Source: Bacillus sp. SJS
GTDB lineage: Bacteria > Bacillota > Bacilli > Bacillales > Bacillaceae
Assembly: GCF_000732485.2 (NCBI RefSeq)
Contig: NZ_JAQV02000032.1
Location: 1-53,541, forward strand
DNA: 53,541 nt
Reading direction: 5' to 3'
Below are positions 7,902 through 16,557 of this stretch, piece by piece; the stretch's first letter is position 1; the number at the start of each line of letters is the position of its first letter. A program made the position numbers and the translations under genes. The notes under the pieces were generated by a model, which worked only from the letters and a program-made list of their open reading frames with translations, was not told where the DNA came from and searched no databases.

Positions 7902-9389
7902 TTATTCAGCTTTTTTTGCTTGCGCCGCAGCTGTTCTTTGCAAATAGCGTATCGTTTCTCCATCAGAAGAGGCCGGTAATTCAAATGCCTGCTGATAGGG
8001 TTCTGCACCTTTGCCGGTTACAACAATCCAATCCCCCTGCGAAGCATGCATAAACATATGTTGAATAGCCATGGTCCGGTCAGAAATGATCCTGCCTTTC
8101 TCATTGCCAAAAGCGGTTTGTAATTTTTCTAGCTCATTCAAAATTTCCTTCTCTGGGACACCATTTAAGTCATCCTGTGTAAGAACATACGCATCGCTTA
8201 AATCTGAAGATAATTTAATCATCTCACATCGCTTCGATTCATCTCTTCCGCCTCTGAATCCAAAAATATGGTACACCTTTTCCGCCCCGCACTCTCTTGC
8301 AGTCTTTAAACAATGATAAAGAGCTTCCGAGGTGTGGGCATAATCCACCATAAAGGTAGGCTGACCGGCTTCTTTATACACTTCATTTCTGCCGGGAACA
8401 CCGGGAAATTTCATAAGCGCTTCTGAAATCACCCGTTCTTCAACACCCATTTCTTTAAGTGCCAAAAAGGCTAGTCCAGCGTTATAAATATTATGAAGAC
8501 CTGGTACGGCCAACTGAATAAAATGCCCTCTGTTTTCTGTTTCATTCAAGATGGCAGCAGGGAACTTACTCGTTTTCCATTCTGATAAGCGCAAATTATT
8601 TCCCGTGTTTTCCCCAAACGTATAGATTTCTTTTCCTTCCGTTCGGAGATTTTCCGCAAGCTTCTCCCCCCAAACGCTATCCGTATTAATGAAAGCTTTT
8701 CCGGAATGGGACAGCTGCTGAAAGAGCTTGGATTTTACTGCAAAATATTCTTCCATTGTATGATGGTAATCCAAATGATCCTGATCGAGATTTGTAAACA
8801 ATGCATAATCAAATTCCACACCTTCTACTCTGTGCTGACTAATACCGTGGGAAGAGACTTCCATCACCGCATATTCATCATTACTCCTATGAAGAAGTTC
8901 CTGAAGCTGAAGGCTGTCAGGAGTCGTATTGGAGGCGCGGTACCATTTTCCATTTATGTAATTGGCAATCGACCCGAAAAGAGAGCAGCTCAATCCAGCT
9001 GTTTCAAGAATATGTTTAATCATAAAAGCAGTCGTGGTTTTTCCATTAGTGCCTGTGATCCCAATCATTTTGTGTTTCTTTTGAGGCTCTCCGTAGAAAG
9101 CAATTGCAAGCTGAGCCATTTGCTTTCTGCTATCCACAAGCTGGATGCAGGGAACAGGAAGACGTTCCGGCTCTGCTTTTTCTCCTGCCACAGCAGCAGC
9201 CCCTGCTCTGATAGCGGCTTCAATATACTTGTGTCCATCCTGCTGATAGCCGCTGATGGCAATAAACAAATTGCCGGGTTTTAGATTTCTCGAATCCGAT
9301 GTGATACCGGTTATTTCAATCCCTTGCCAGTCTTTCCTAATAGACTCAGGCTTTATGGATGAAGATAAAAGCAGCTGATGTAAATTCAT
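7902..9389 (-). CDS. MurE-like UDP-MurNAc-tripeptide synthetase paralogue
   Basis: The 495-residue protein has the three-domain Mur ligase form: an N-terminal UDP-binding domain, a central ATPase with the P-loop T-G-T-N-G-K-T-T (about residues 112-119) and the E-V-S-S-H-G and N-L-D-Q-D-H-L-D motifs, and a C-terminal domain. MurE adds the third residue to UDP-MurNAc-L-Ala-D-Glu. The position of the DAP-selecting D-N-P-R motif reads D-D-L-N (about 406-409), so the DAP-contacting arginine is missing. The gene lies outside any dcw-type cluster. It is probably a paralogue with another amino-acid substrate. ATG at 9389 follows AAGGAG with 9-base spacing; a TTG at 9398 is less well placed. Confidence 0.85.
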   Translation of the reverse strand: MNLHQLLLSSSIKPESIRKDWQGIEITGITSDSRNLKPGNLFIAISGYQQDGHKYIEAAIRAGAAAVAGEKAEPERLPVPCIQLVDSRKQMAQLAIAFYGEPQKKHKMIGITGTNGKTTTAFMIKHILETAGLSCSLFGSIANYINGKWYRASNTTPDSLQLQELLHRSNDEYAVMEVSSHGISQHRVEGVEFDYALFTNLDQDHLDYHHTMEEYFAVKSKLFQQLSHSGKAFINTDSVWGEKLAENLRTEGKEIYTFGENTGNNLRLSEWKTSKFPAAILNETENRGHFIQLAVPGLHNIYNAGLAFLALKEMGVEERVISEALMKFPGVPGRNEVYKEAGQPTFMVDYAHTSEALYHCLKTARECGAEKVYHIFGFRGGRDESKRCEMIKLSSDLSDAYVLTQDDLNGVPEKEILNELEKLQTAFGNEKGRIISDRTMAIQHMFMHASQGDWIVVTGKGAEPYQQAFELPASSDGETIRYLQRTAAAQAKKAE

Positions 9390-9528
9390 AGGTGACAAAC
9401 TCCTTCATTTCTCTATTTCACACATGGTTCGAAACTCGTCTTCTTTTTCTATCCTTTTGGCACTGAACCCATTTTTTCATATTATTTGCTGAATGATTCG
9501 CTTTAAATGCCGTTATATAATGGAAAAC

Positions 9529-9557
9529 AAAGAAAGCGCGCCTGAATTCGGCGCGCC
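9529..9557 (-). terminator. Intrinsic terminator after fumC
   Basis: On the minus strand GCGCGCC...GGCGCGC is followed by TTTCTTTGTTTT. Very GC-rich 7-bp stem. Confidence 0.75.
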
Positions 9558-9566
9558 CTGGATCGT

Positions 9567-10946
9567 TTATTTTGGCTTTGTCATGTTTTCCGGAACTACA
9601 TATTGATCAAATTGTTCTCCCGTCAGCAGATTAAGTTCGATCGATGCCTCTTTAAGAGTCAATCCTTCTTTGTGGGCATGCTTGGCAATTTTCGCTGCAT
9701 TCTCATATCCAATATGAGGATTTAACGCAGTTACAAGCATGAGTGATTCATTTAAGTATTTTTTTATCACTTCATCATTTGGCTCAATTCCTTTAGCACA
9801 GTGAACATGGAAGGAATTGATCGCATCCGCAAGCAGCCGGACTGACTGCAGGAAATTATAGAGAATTACAGGCTTATAAACATTCAATTCAAAATTCCCC
9901 TGGCTTGCGGCAAAACCGATGGCTGCATCATTCCCCATTACCTGTACCGCTGCCATCGTTAATGCTTCACTTTGCGTTGGATTGACCTTCCCCGGCATAA
10001 TGGAGCTTCCAGGCTCATTTTCCGGAATGGAAAGCTCTCCGATCCCGCAACGGGGACCGCTTGCTAAAAAGCGAACATCATTTGCAATTTTCATGGCATC
10101 CGCTGCAAGTCCCTTAATTGCTCCATGTGCATACACCATTTCGTCATGAGATGTTAAGGCGTGAAATTTATTAGCAGATGAAACAAACGGCATGCCCGTA
10201 TAGTTGGCAATTTCGGCAGCGGTCATGTCACCGAATTCAGGATGTGCATTAATTCCGGTTCCGACAGCGGTTCCGCCAACCGCAAGATTAAGAAGGTGTG
10301 ATGCTCCTTCCTCAATCATTCCTTTTGATCTTTCCAGCATATACGACCAGCCGCTTATTTCCTGTCCTAATGTAATAGGTGTTGCGTCCTGAAGATGAGT
10401 TCGGCCGATTTTTACGAGGTCCTTGAATTTCTCCGACTTCTCGTTCAGCGTGATCCGAAGCTGTTCTACGGCTGGAATGAGACGCTCCTTCACTGCTTTC
10501 AATGCAGCAATATGCATGGCGGTTGGAAACGTATCATTCGAGCTTTGACCCATGTTCACATCATCATTCGGATGAATACGGGTTTCTTCCTTTTCAAGCA
10601 ATTCGTTTGCTCTCCGGGCTGCGACCTCATTCACATTCATATTGCTTTGCGTACCGCTGCCGGTTTGCCAGACAACAAGGGGGAACTGATCATCCCATTT
10701 TCCATCAAGAATTTCATCGCACGCTTTTACGATCGCTTGTGATTTTTCGCTCGACAGCTTGCCCAGCTGCTCATTAGCAATGGCTGCGCTTCGTTTTAGA
10801 ACAGCAAAAGCATAGATGACTTCAAGCGGCATTTTCTCCGTGCCGATTTTAAAATTTTCTTTGCTCCGCTGTGTTTGCGCGCCCCATAGTTTGTCCGCAG
10901 GTACTTCAATTTCACCCATTGTGTCCCTTTCGATTCTTGTCTCCAT
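9567..10946 (-). CDS. fumC: Fumarate hydratase class II
   Basis: The 459-residue product is a class II (iron-independent) fumarase that interconverts fumarate and malate in the TCA cycle as a cytosolic homotetramer. It carries the aspartase/fumarase signature [12 protein letters not shown] near residue 315, whose mobile loop holds the catalytic serine, and the T-H-L-Q-D-A-T-P and S-S-N-D-T-F-P-T substrate-site motifs. Length matches B. subtilis CitG/FumC. The ATG at 10946 follows a GGGGAGGG ribosome binding site. It has its own terminator and seems monocistronic. Confidence 0.97.
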   Translation of the reverse strand: METRIERDTMGEIEVPADKLWGAQTQRSKENFKIGTEKMPLEVIYAFAVLKRSAAIANEQLGKLSSEKSQAIVKACDEILDGKWDDQFPLVVWQTGSGTQSNMNVNEVAARRANELLEKEETRIHPNDDVNMGQSSNDTFPTAMHIAALKAVKERLIPAVEQLRITLNEKSEKFKDLVKIGRTHLQDATPITLGQEISGWSYMLERSKGMIEEGASHLLNLAVGGTAVGTGINAHPEFGDMTAAEIANYTGMPFVSSANKFHALTSHDEMVYAHGAIKGLAADAMKIANDVRFLASGPRCGIGELSIPENEPGSSIMPGKVNPTQSEALTMAAVQVMGNDAAIGFAASQGNFELNVYKPVILYNFLQSVRLLADAINSFHVHCAKGIEPNDEVIKKYLNESLMLVTALNPHIGYENAAKIAKHAHKEGLTLKEASIELNLLTGEQFDQYVVPENMTKPK

Positions 10947-10989
10947 TATTCATCCCTCCCCTAGTTTCTATCCCCTTTGCGCTTAGCCG

Positions 10990-11532
10990 CTAATCAAAAA
11001 AGAATGGAAATTCCTCTTTTAACAAGGAAAAAAGCATGACATCCTCATACTGCCCATTCATACGCTCATATTTACGCAGCCGGCCTTCATGCTGGAAATG
11101 GAGTTTTTCCAAAAGGTGAATAGACGGCTTGTTTTCAGGAACCACTTTTGCTTCAATCCGGTTTGCCTCCATTACAATGAAGGCATGATCCAAAAGAAGG
11201 AGAAGGGCCTCTTCCATATAGCCCATCCCCCAATACTGTTTGCCAAGCTCATAACCGATTTCACCCCGTGCATTCTCCTCGTCCCAGTCATTAAATCCGC
11301 AAGTTCCCAGAATTTCTTCTGTATTCAGGTCAAGAATCGACCATCTGTATGCTTTTTTCCTCCCAGCCAGCGATCGGAGAATGTAGATCATAGACCTCAC
11401 TTCTGTAATGGTCGCAGCAGCCTGCATATTTAAATATCGGACAACCTCAGGATCGGACCAAATAGGATAAAGTTTCTCTGCGTCCCTTTCTTCCAGCTCC
11501 CGAAGCCGGATTCTTGCTCCAGCTTTTCTCAT
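10990..11532 (-). CDS. GNAT-family N-acetyltransferase (RimJ/RimL-like)
   Basis: The 180-residue protein has the GNAT fold layout of the ribosomal-protein or small-molecule acetyltransferase subgroup: an N-terminal L-R-E-L-E-E-R-D-A-E strand-helix, G-E-I-G-Y-E-L-G-x-x-Y-W-G-x-G-Y-M-E-E-A acetyl-CoA loop (about residues 90-110) and the A-x-V-x-P-E-N-x-P-S-I-H-L-L-E-K-L-H-F C-terminal motif. It transfers an acetyl group from acetyl-CoA to an unknown amine. Its start overlaps the stop of the preceding DUF3970 gene by four bases (ATGA), so the two are translationally coupled. Confidence 0.88.
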   Translation of the reverse strand: MRKAGARIRLRELEERDAEKLYPIWSDPEVVRYLNMQAAATITEVRSMIYILRSLAGRKKAYRWSILDLNTEEILGTCGFNDWDEENARGEIGYELGKQYWGMGYMEEALLLLLDHAFIVMEANRIEAKVVPENKPSIHLLEKLHFQHEGRLRKYERMNGQYEDVMLFSLLKEEFPFFFD

Positions 11533-11720
11533 CGCTGCTCCCCTAAAGACTGGCTCTTTAATTTCAAATCCAAGTAGATGCGCTGATCTTTGGAATACTT
11601 GTACTTAGGATTGGTTCTTCCATATTCTTTTGATGTATATGTAACCGTATAATTTTTTTCAAAAGACTGGATGATCGCATCCAATTCTTCTTTATTACCC
11701 ATTATCCGAATTTGTGCCAC
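11529..11720 (-). CDS. Small DUF3970-like protein
   Basis: The 63-residue product starts with I-R-I-M-G-N-K-E-E-L-D and ends with an R-x-Y-L-D-L-K strand, like the short Bacillus DUF3970 (YvzF-type) proteins, which are predicted single alpha-beta folds of unknown role. The start is GTG at 11720, preceded by AAGGAAG at good spacing. It overlaps the acetyltransferase gene by four bases, suggesting co-expression. Assignment rests on pattern memory of the family and is moderate. Confidence 0.7.
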   Translation of the reverse strand: MAQIRIMGNKEELDAIIQSFEKNYTVTYTSKEYGRTNPKYKYSKDQRIYLDLKLKSQSLGEQR

Positions 11721-11825
11721 TTAAATCTTCCTTTTCCGTATGATTTCATCATCTTACCGGGTACTAAATGGAATGTCCAGAGGAAGATTCTTTTTCCCGC
11801 CGCTCATTCTTTCTTTATAATAAAG

Positions 11826-11920
11826 CTCTGTTAAACTTGGCTTTTGATTGCAGCTAGCAGGCGCTCGCTTTCCACTCCAATCAACAGGTGTTAAAAATTA
11901 ACACCTGGCATTAACAAAGC
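11826..11920 (+). repeat. MITE-like dispersed repeat, short form
   Basis: The element begins CTCTGTTAAACTTGGC and ends GGCATTAACAAAG, so its ends form an imperfect inverted repeat. Inside it shares GATTGCAGCTAGCAGGCG and GCTTTCCACT with the copies at 42189 and 28993, but lacks the GC-rich core. It lies directly upstream of the ecsC-like gene. Confidence 0.7.
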
Positions 11921-11927
11921 CTATAAT
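11886..11927 (+). promoter_or_regulatory. Probable promoter with overlapping palindrome
   Basis: A TTAACA (-35, 11898-11903) and TATAAT (-10, 11922-11927) pair with an 18-bp spacer points to the ecsC-like gene. The -35 box lies in a perfect palindrome with arms CAGGTGTTAA and TTAACACCTG (11886-11908), which may be an operator. Most of this lies inside the right end of the repeat element. Confidence 0.55.
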
Positions 11928-11997
11928 AAAAGAGAATGAAACCTTCTTAATAGATAAAACGTAGTATCACTAAAACACATGAAGAGGAGACATGATT

Positions 11998-12858
11998 ATG
12001 GATACGAAAGAATCACTTCAGCATTCCTTATCCGAAGTAGATAAGTGGGAGAAAGATCAGCAGGGGTTATGGTTTTGGGAAAAAATCACCCGTCTTCCGT
12101 TTAAACTGCTGGACAAAATCACTCCCGCCTTCATACAAAAGAAAATCGGTGACCTTCTTGATGAAATCGGAAATTACGTTCAAACAGGCGGAAAATATCT
12201 AACTCAGGAAAAAATGATGCTTAAAAAGCTGTCAGAACAAACAGGAAGCGAAATCGAAACCATTGAAGATGCCTCTAAAGTATCTGTTGAGGATATGAAA
12301 AAAGTGTGTCTTGATATACGGGAATCCCGTGGCAATATCGCGACCGTTCAAGGTGCTTCTACTGGTTTCGGTGGAATGTTCACGCTGGCCATCGATATTC
12401 CTGTCCTTTTAGGGCTTTCTCTTAAAACACTCCAGGAAATTGCGATTGCGCATGGATACGACCCAAGCAAAAAAGAAGAACGGGTTTTTATCGTAAAATG
12501 CCTGCAGTTCGCATCTGCTGACATTGTCGGGAAGCAGGCCATTTTAAATGAGCTATCCGGCTATCACACAAAAACTCATTCCTCTGAAGTCTTCTCCCAG
12601 CTCCAAGGATGGCGGGAAGTCATGTATTCATACAGGGATACATACGGAATAAAAAAACTGCTGCAAATGATCCCTGTTGCTGGCATGGTTTTTGGGGCTC
12701 TGACGAATCGTTCCATGATCAAGGAGCTTGCAGAAACAGGCACAATGCTTTATCAGAAGAGAAGAATTTTGGCGAAGCTGGATGAAATGGAAAAAGCAGA
12801 GCAGGAACCTGCATCCATTGAGGGCAGTGAAACACCAGCTCTTCCATCTGGCGAATAG
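11998..12858 (+). CDS. EcsC family protein
   Basis: The 286-residue protein matches the EcsC family, named after the third gene of the Bacillus ecs ABC-transporter operon, though no ABC genes are adjacent here. Residues about 115-150 form a glycine-rich hydrophobic segment (G-A-S-T-G-F-G-G-M-F-T-L-A-I-D-I-P-V-L-L-G-L), and the C-terminal part holds the family pattern P-V-A-G-M-V-F-G-A-L-T-N. Function is unknown; membrane association is likely. The ATG at 11998 has GAGGAG seven bases upstream, whereas the ATG at 11992 is too close. A terminator follows at 12867-12906. Confidence 0.85.
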   Translation: MDTKESLQHSLSEVDKWEKDQQGLWFWEKITRLPFKLLDKITPAFIQKKIGDLLDEIGNYVQTGGKYLTQEKMMLKKLSEQTGSEIETIEDASKVSVEDMKKVCLDIRESRGNIATVQGASTGFGGMFTLAIDIPVLLGLSLKTLQEIAIAHGYDPSKKEERVFIVKCLQFASADIVGKQAILNELSGYHTKTHSSEVFSQLQGWREVMYSYRDTYGIKKLLQMIPVAGMVFGALTNRSMIKELAETGTMLYQKRRILAKLDEMEKAEQEPASIEGSETPALPSGE

Positions 12859-12866
12859 GCAAAACG

Positions 12867-12906
12867 ACAGAGGGTTCCGGGACGACCGCCGGGATCCTCT
12901 GTTTTT
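12867..12906 (+). terminator. Intrinsic terminator after ecsC-like gene
   Basis: CAGAGGGTTCCGG pairs with CCGGGATCCTCTG and is followed by TTTTTG. Confidence 0.75.
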
Positions 12907-13009
12907 GATTTGTCATTTTGCCTTCAACAGCACATCGAAGGCTGTAAATCCGTTTATTTCTCCATCTGGAAGGCTATAACAATATTAATCTTTCAGGAGG
13001 TGGATGAAA

Positions 13010-13339
13010 ATGGCTTTTGAAAAAGACTCCGCGATTCACGATGAAAAGATAGAAAGCAAAATGGATCAGATGAGCAAGGAGGAAATGGACAGCATCTTGG
13101 ATAACTTTGAGCATTTCAAATCGTACCTGCATGATAAAGTCAGCAAAGGGGAAAAGCTCGGGCTAAGTGAAGACATTCTGGCGAAAGCTGCAAAAACAGC
13201 AGCTGAATATTTAGCAAATAATGCAGAGCCAAAAAACCGTGAGGAGTATTTGCTGAAGGAACTGTGGAAATCAGGAAACGATGAACAGCGTACACATCTC
13301 TCCCATATCCTTGTGAAATTAGCCAAAAATGAAGCATAA
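13010..13339 (+). CDS. DUF3243 family protein (YmfJ-like)
   Basis: The 109-residue acidic, helical protein resembles YmfJ/DUF3243, with the family-like core F-E-x-F-K-S-Y-L-x-D-K-V, A-A-E-Y-L-A-N-N-A-E-P-K-N and E-E-Y-L-L-K-E-L-W. No enzymatic motif is visible. The start at 13010 has AGGAGG nine bases upstream; the ATG at 13004 is only three bases away and is rejected. The gene precedes the SDR gene by 24 bases on the same strand and may be co-transcribed with it. Confidence 0.8.
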   Translation: MAFEKDSAIHDEKIESKMDQMSKEEMDSILDNFEHFKSYLHDKVSKGEKLGLSEDILAKAAKTAAEYLANNAEPKNREEYLLKELWKSGNDEQRTHLSHILVKLAKNEA

Positions 13340-13363
13340 TAACTGCCCGAAAGGATGTTTTGC

Positions 13364-14113
13364 ATGCAAAACAAAGTTGTGATCATTTCAGGAGCCACCT
13401 CAGGAATTGGAATGGCCGCGGCTCTTACATTTGCTGAAAAAGGCGCTAGCGTATATGCACTTGGCAGAAATGAAGAGAGCGGCAAGCAGCTAGAATTAAA
13501 AGCAGAAAATCTCAAAGGCTCGATTACTTTTTCTAAAACAGATGTCGATCGTGAAGAAAGTATAAAGGAATTTTTCGAAAGTCTCGGGGAAGAACAGGAC
13601 GGATTCCACGTTCTTTTCAACAATGCGGGGATAGGCAATACAGCTATCGGACCGCTTAGCAGAATTGATGAGGAAGATTGGGAGAAGCTTTTTAATACGA
13701 ATTTAAAGTCCCAGTACTTCATGATTAAGCATGCGGAGAAATACTTCTCAAAAAATGAGCCTGTCAGCATCATCAACAACGCGGCTATTGTCGGAAGCGA
13801 GAAATTCCCGCCTGCTCTCCCAGCATACAGCGCAAGTAAAGCAGGCGTTATTGCCATGACGAAATCGCTCGCCTCCCGCTTTGCGAAACGGAATGTCCGG
13901 GTAAACGCCATTTCGCCGGGTCCAGTTGATACTAAACTTGCCAGAGGTCTTTATCCAAATGAAGAATCCTATGAAAAGGCAGAAAAAAATCATCCGCGAG
14001 GCAAATTCGGCAGACCCGAAGAAATTGCAAAAGCTGTCTACTTTCTGGCAAGTCCCGATTCCAGTTATATCAATGGGCATAACCTGATTATAGATGGCGG
14101 TTATTCTCTTTAA
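13364..14113 (+). CDS. Short-chain dehydrogenase/reductase (classical SDR)
   Basis: The 249-residue enzyme shows a full classical SDR set: the nucleotide-binding S-G-A-T-S-G-I-G near residue 10, N-N-A-G-I-G near 85, the catalytic Y-S-A-S-K near 150 with an upstream serine-bearing strand (N-N-A-A-I-V-G-S), and the P-G-P-V-D-T and I-D-G-G-Y-S-L C-terminal motifs typical of 3-oxoacyl-ACP-reductase/glucose-dehydrogenase-type members. Cofactor is probably NADPH because a Gly-Arg-Asn follows the second strand. Substrate is unknown. AAAGG lies nine bases before the ATG at 13364, which is preferred over the ATG at 13355. Confidence 0.9.
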   Translation: MQNKVVIISGATSGIGMAAALTFAEKGASVYALGRNEESGKQLELKAENLKGSITFSKTDVDREESIKEFFESLGEEQDGFHVLFNNAGIGNTAIGPLSRIDEEDWEKLFNTNLKSQYFMIKHAEKYFSKNEPVSIINNAAIVGSEKFPPALPAYSASKAGVIAMTKSLASRFAKRNVRVNAISPGPVDTKLARGLYPNEESYEKAEKNHPRGKFGRPEEIAKAVYFLASPDSSYINGHNLIIDGGYSL

Positions 14114-14148
14114 ATTTTTAAAATCCCATAGCAGCAAAGTTTGATTAC

Positions 14149-14179
14149 AAAAAAGAGGCCTTCAAACGGCCTCTTTTTT
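14149..14179. terminator. Bidirectional intrinsic terminator
   Basis: AAAAAAGAGGCC and GGCCTCTTTTTT form a symmetrical hairpin between the convergent SDR and brnQ genes. Confidence 0.9.
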
Positions 14180-15500
14180 ACTGGTCTGCAGGTATTTTAT
14201 TTTTATTGAAGCTGCTTACTGCATAGCCAGCTGCAGCACCAGCAATTGCCGGAAGCAGCCAGCCGATTCCCTGCGCAGAAAGCGGAATGGCATGAAACAA
14301 GCTATCAAGGCTCCCTTTTAATAGAGACTTGTTTAGAAATTCAGTGACACTGTACACTCCTGTGAAGAATACGGCCATATAATAAACAGGCTGATGGTTT
14401 TTGAATACTTTCTCCATTAATCCGATTGTCACCAATACCACTAGGATTGGATAAATGGCACTTAAAATCGGAACGGAAATACTCAATATCTGATCCAGCC
14501 CAAGGTTTGCAATCAGCATACTGGCAAGTGTAAATATAGCTGTCCACATTCGATAAGAGACGGATGGAAGCAATTTATAAAAATACTGGCTGCAGGCAAT
14601 CACGAGACCGATTGATACGCTTAGACAAGCTAAGGTAAACAATACACCAAGAATAACTACACCTGCTTCACCAAATAGATTGCTCGTTAGCAAGGTCAGA
14701 ACGCCCGCTCCATTTGCCGCTTTTCCATATCCGGCAGACGAGGCACCAAGATAAGCAAGAATACTATAAACGACAGCCAGCAAAATTCCGGCTCCGATTC
14801 CGACCGTTATCATGCTGCGGGAAACCTGTCTTTCTGTTTTCATCCCTCTGGAACGGACTGTGTTTGTAATAAGAACACCGAATGCCATTGCCCCGAGAGC
14901 ATCCATTGTTAAATAGCCATCAAGAAAGCCCTGGAAAAAAGAATTGTCCTGATAAATTTTCTCAGGAGCTCCAAATGGCGCTTGGGGTGTAAACAAATTT
15001 CTGACGAACAAAACAGCAATGATCGTAAGGGTGATAGGAGCTAACACTTTACCAAGCCGGTCTATAAGTTTAGAAGGAGAAAGACTCAGCCAGAGAACCA
15101 ATCCAAAAAACACGAGTGTGTAAAGGCCTAATGCCATGGGCTGTGCTGATGTGCCCGTTTGGATAAACGGCTTCATTCCCATTTCATAAGCAATTGTAGC
15201 CGCCCGCGGAATCGCAAGCCCAGGTCCGATACATAGATAAATAACAATTGGAAAAATAAGAGCAAAATATGGATGGACCTTCTCATTTAAATTCTCTGCT
15301 GTACCATGGATTGCAATAGCTATCACAACCATGACAGGAAGTCCAACAGCTGTTGCGATAAACCCGGCAAGTGATAAGAACGTATGAGTTCCAGCTGAAT
15401 ATCCAAGGAACGTTGGGAAAATAAGATTTCCCGCTCCGAAAAACATTGAAAACAGCATGACGCTGATCAGAACCCGATCCTTCCCGCTAAGTTTTTCCAT
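14178..15500 (-). CDS. brnQ: Branched-chain amino acid transporter BrnQ (LIVCS family)
   Basis: The 440-residue polytopic protein is a LIVCS-family carrier that imports leucine, isoleucine and valine with sodium or protons. The N-terminal F-S-M-F-F-G-A-G-N-L-I-F-P motif is diagnostic, and I-G-P-G-L-A-I-P-R-A-A-T lies near residue 95. About 12 membrane helices are expected. The ATG at 15500 follows GAGGAGGAGAGG. No T box or CodY-like site was recognised in the short leader. Upstream lies the word-array block at 15680-16361. Confidence 0.93.
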   Translation of the reverse strand: MEKLSGKDRVLISVMLFSMFFGAGNLIFPTFLGYSAGTHTFLSLAGFIATAVGLPVMVVIAIAIHGTAENLNEKVHPYFALIFPIVIYLCIGPGLAIPRAATIAYEMGMKPFIQTGTSAQPMALGLYTLVFFGLVLWLSLSPSKLIDRLGKVLAPITLTIIAVLFVRNLFTPQAPFGAPEKIYQDNSFFQGFLDGYLTMDALGAMAFGVLITNTVRSRGMKTERQVSRSMITVGIGAGILLAVVYSILAYLGASSAGYGKAANGAGVLTLLTSNLFGEAGVVILGVLFTLACLSVSIGLVIACSQYFYKLLPSVSYRMWTAIFTLASMLIANLGLDQILSISVPILSAIYPILVVLVTIGLMEKVFKNHQPVYYMAVFFTGVYSVTEFLNKSLLKGSLDSLFHAIPLSAQGIGWLLPAIAGAAAGYAVSSFNKNKIPADQ

Positions 15501-15679
15501 CGTCCTCTCCTCCTCTTCAATTAAAAGATAATTATGAAGTATAACAACTTGAAAAAGATTTGGCTATAACTTTCGAAAAATACTAAAATTTTAAATAAAT
15601 TGTAAGGGTATTCAGGATTTTTTGCATAGACGAATGGCCTTGGAGGGGGTCGTTCCTGCGGATTTTTTGTCAGACAAAC

Positions 15680-16145
15680 TTTTATTCCAGCCGACTGGGG
15701 GCTTTTTCCGGCTGGGACACGCTCTTTTCCAGCCGCGCGGATTCCCTTTTCGGCCGCTTCAAGGCTCTTTCCAGCCATTCTTTGTTTTCCAGCCGAACCG
15801 GGGTTTTTTCCGGCCGGTTCACGCTCTTTTCCAGCCGCGCGGATCCCTTTTTCAGCCGCTTCAAGACTCTTTCCAGCCATTCTTTGTTTTCCAGCCGAAC
15901 CAGTACTCTTTCTGGCGGGGGCACGCTCTTTTCCAGCCGCGCGGATCCCTTTTTCAGCCGCTTCAAGACTCTTTCCAGCCATTCTTTGTTTTCCAGCCGA
16001 ACCAGTACTCTTTCCGGCGGGGGCACGCTCTTTTCCAGCCGCGCAGATCCTTTTTCAGCCGCTTTAAGGCTCTTTCCAGCCATTCTCTAGTTTCCAGCCG
16101 AACCGGGGTTTATTCCGGCCGGTTCACGCTCTTTTCCAGCCGGTC
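15680..16145. repeat. Array of TTTTCCAGCCG words at 21-bp pitch, with 102-bp super-repeats
   Basis: Core CCAGCC or near variants start at 15687, 15708, 15729, 15750, 15771, 15789, 15810, 15831, 15852, 15873, 15891, 15912, 15933, 15954, 15975, 15993, 16014, 16035, 16055, 16076, 16094, 16115 and 16136. Steps are 21 bp except one 18-bp step per unit, giving a 102-bp super-repeat present about four and a half times. All frames stay open on both strands because 102 is a multiple of three, but no ribosome binding site or credible protein is seen, so it is treated as non-coding. Confidence 0.9.
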
Positions 16146-16240
16146 CACCGGTTACCTTTTCTCCAGTTTTCCATGTATTTCAGCAGTGATTGCTTCGGAA
16201 TTCGCGATACGCGTGAGGAATTTATAACCGGTGTGAGGTT

Positions 16241-16361
16241 AATTGCTGACTTCCTGCAAGGAATTGCTGACTTTATTAGACTAATTGCTGACTTTTGAAT
16301 CATAATTGCTGACTTCCACCAAACTGAACCATTGCTGACTCCATAAATTAATTGCTGATTT
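16241..16361. repeat. Array of AATTGCTGACTT words at 21-bp pitch
   Basis: AATTGCTGACTT or close variants begin at 16241, 16262, 16283, 16304, 16330 (one base shorter) and 16350, so steps are 21, 21, 21, 26 and 20 bp. Spacers of about nine bases differ from each other. It lies 100 bp from the first array, in the same gap between brnQ and inhA. Confidence 0.9.
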
Positions 16362-16507
16362 AGGAAGAAATGGGTAGTTTTCATCAAGATTCTATTTAAC
16401 AATTGCTCCATATCCTATCATTCACTTTGAGAACGTTACTATTCACTTGCACGGTGACAAACCTGAACTGTTCAGTACTTCGCAATATGGATTTCTGCAA
16501 AAACACA

Positions 16508-16542
16508 AAACAAAAAAACAGGCCGCTGATCCCAGCGGCCTG
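16508..16542 (-). terminator. Intrinsic terminator after inhA
   Basis: CAGGCCGCT and AGCGGCCTG pair, followed on the minus strand by TTTTTTTGTTTTG. Confidence 0.9.
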
Positions 16543-16557
16543 CTCTCCTGCTAATTA

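Noticed and set aside
13066-13911. 281-codon minus-strand frame antisense to the DUF3243 and SDR genes
   Set aside because: Serine-rich shadow of two genes with clear motifs and ribosome binding sites on the plus strand.
15521-16227. Long overlapping reading frames of 100-200 codons on both strands in array 1
   Set aside because: They exist because the 102-bp unit is a multiple of three. Frames on both strands are equally open, products are low-complexity, and none has a ribosome binding site.
15680-16361. CRISPR array
   Set aside because: Repeats are 10-12 bp with spacers of about 9-11 bp, far below CRISPR sizes, and no cas genes are present.
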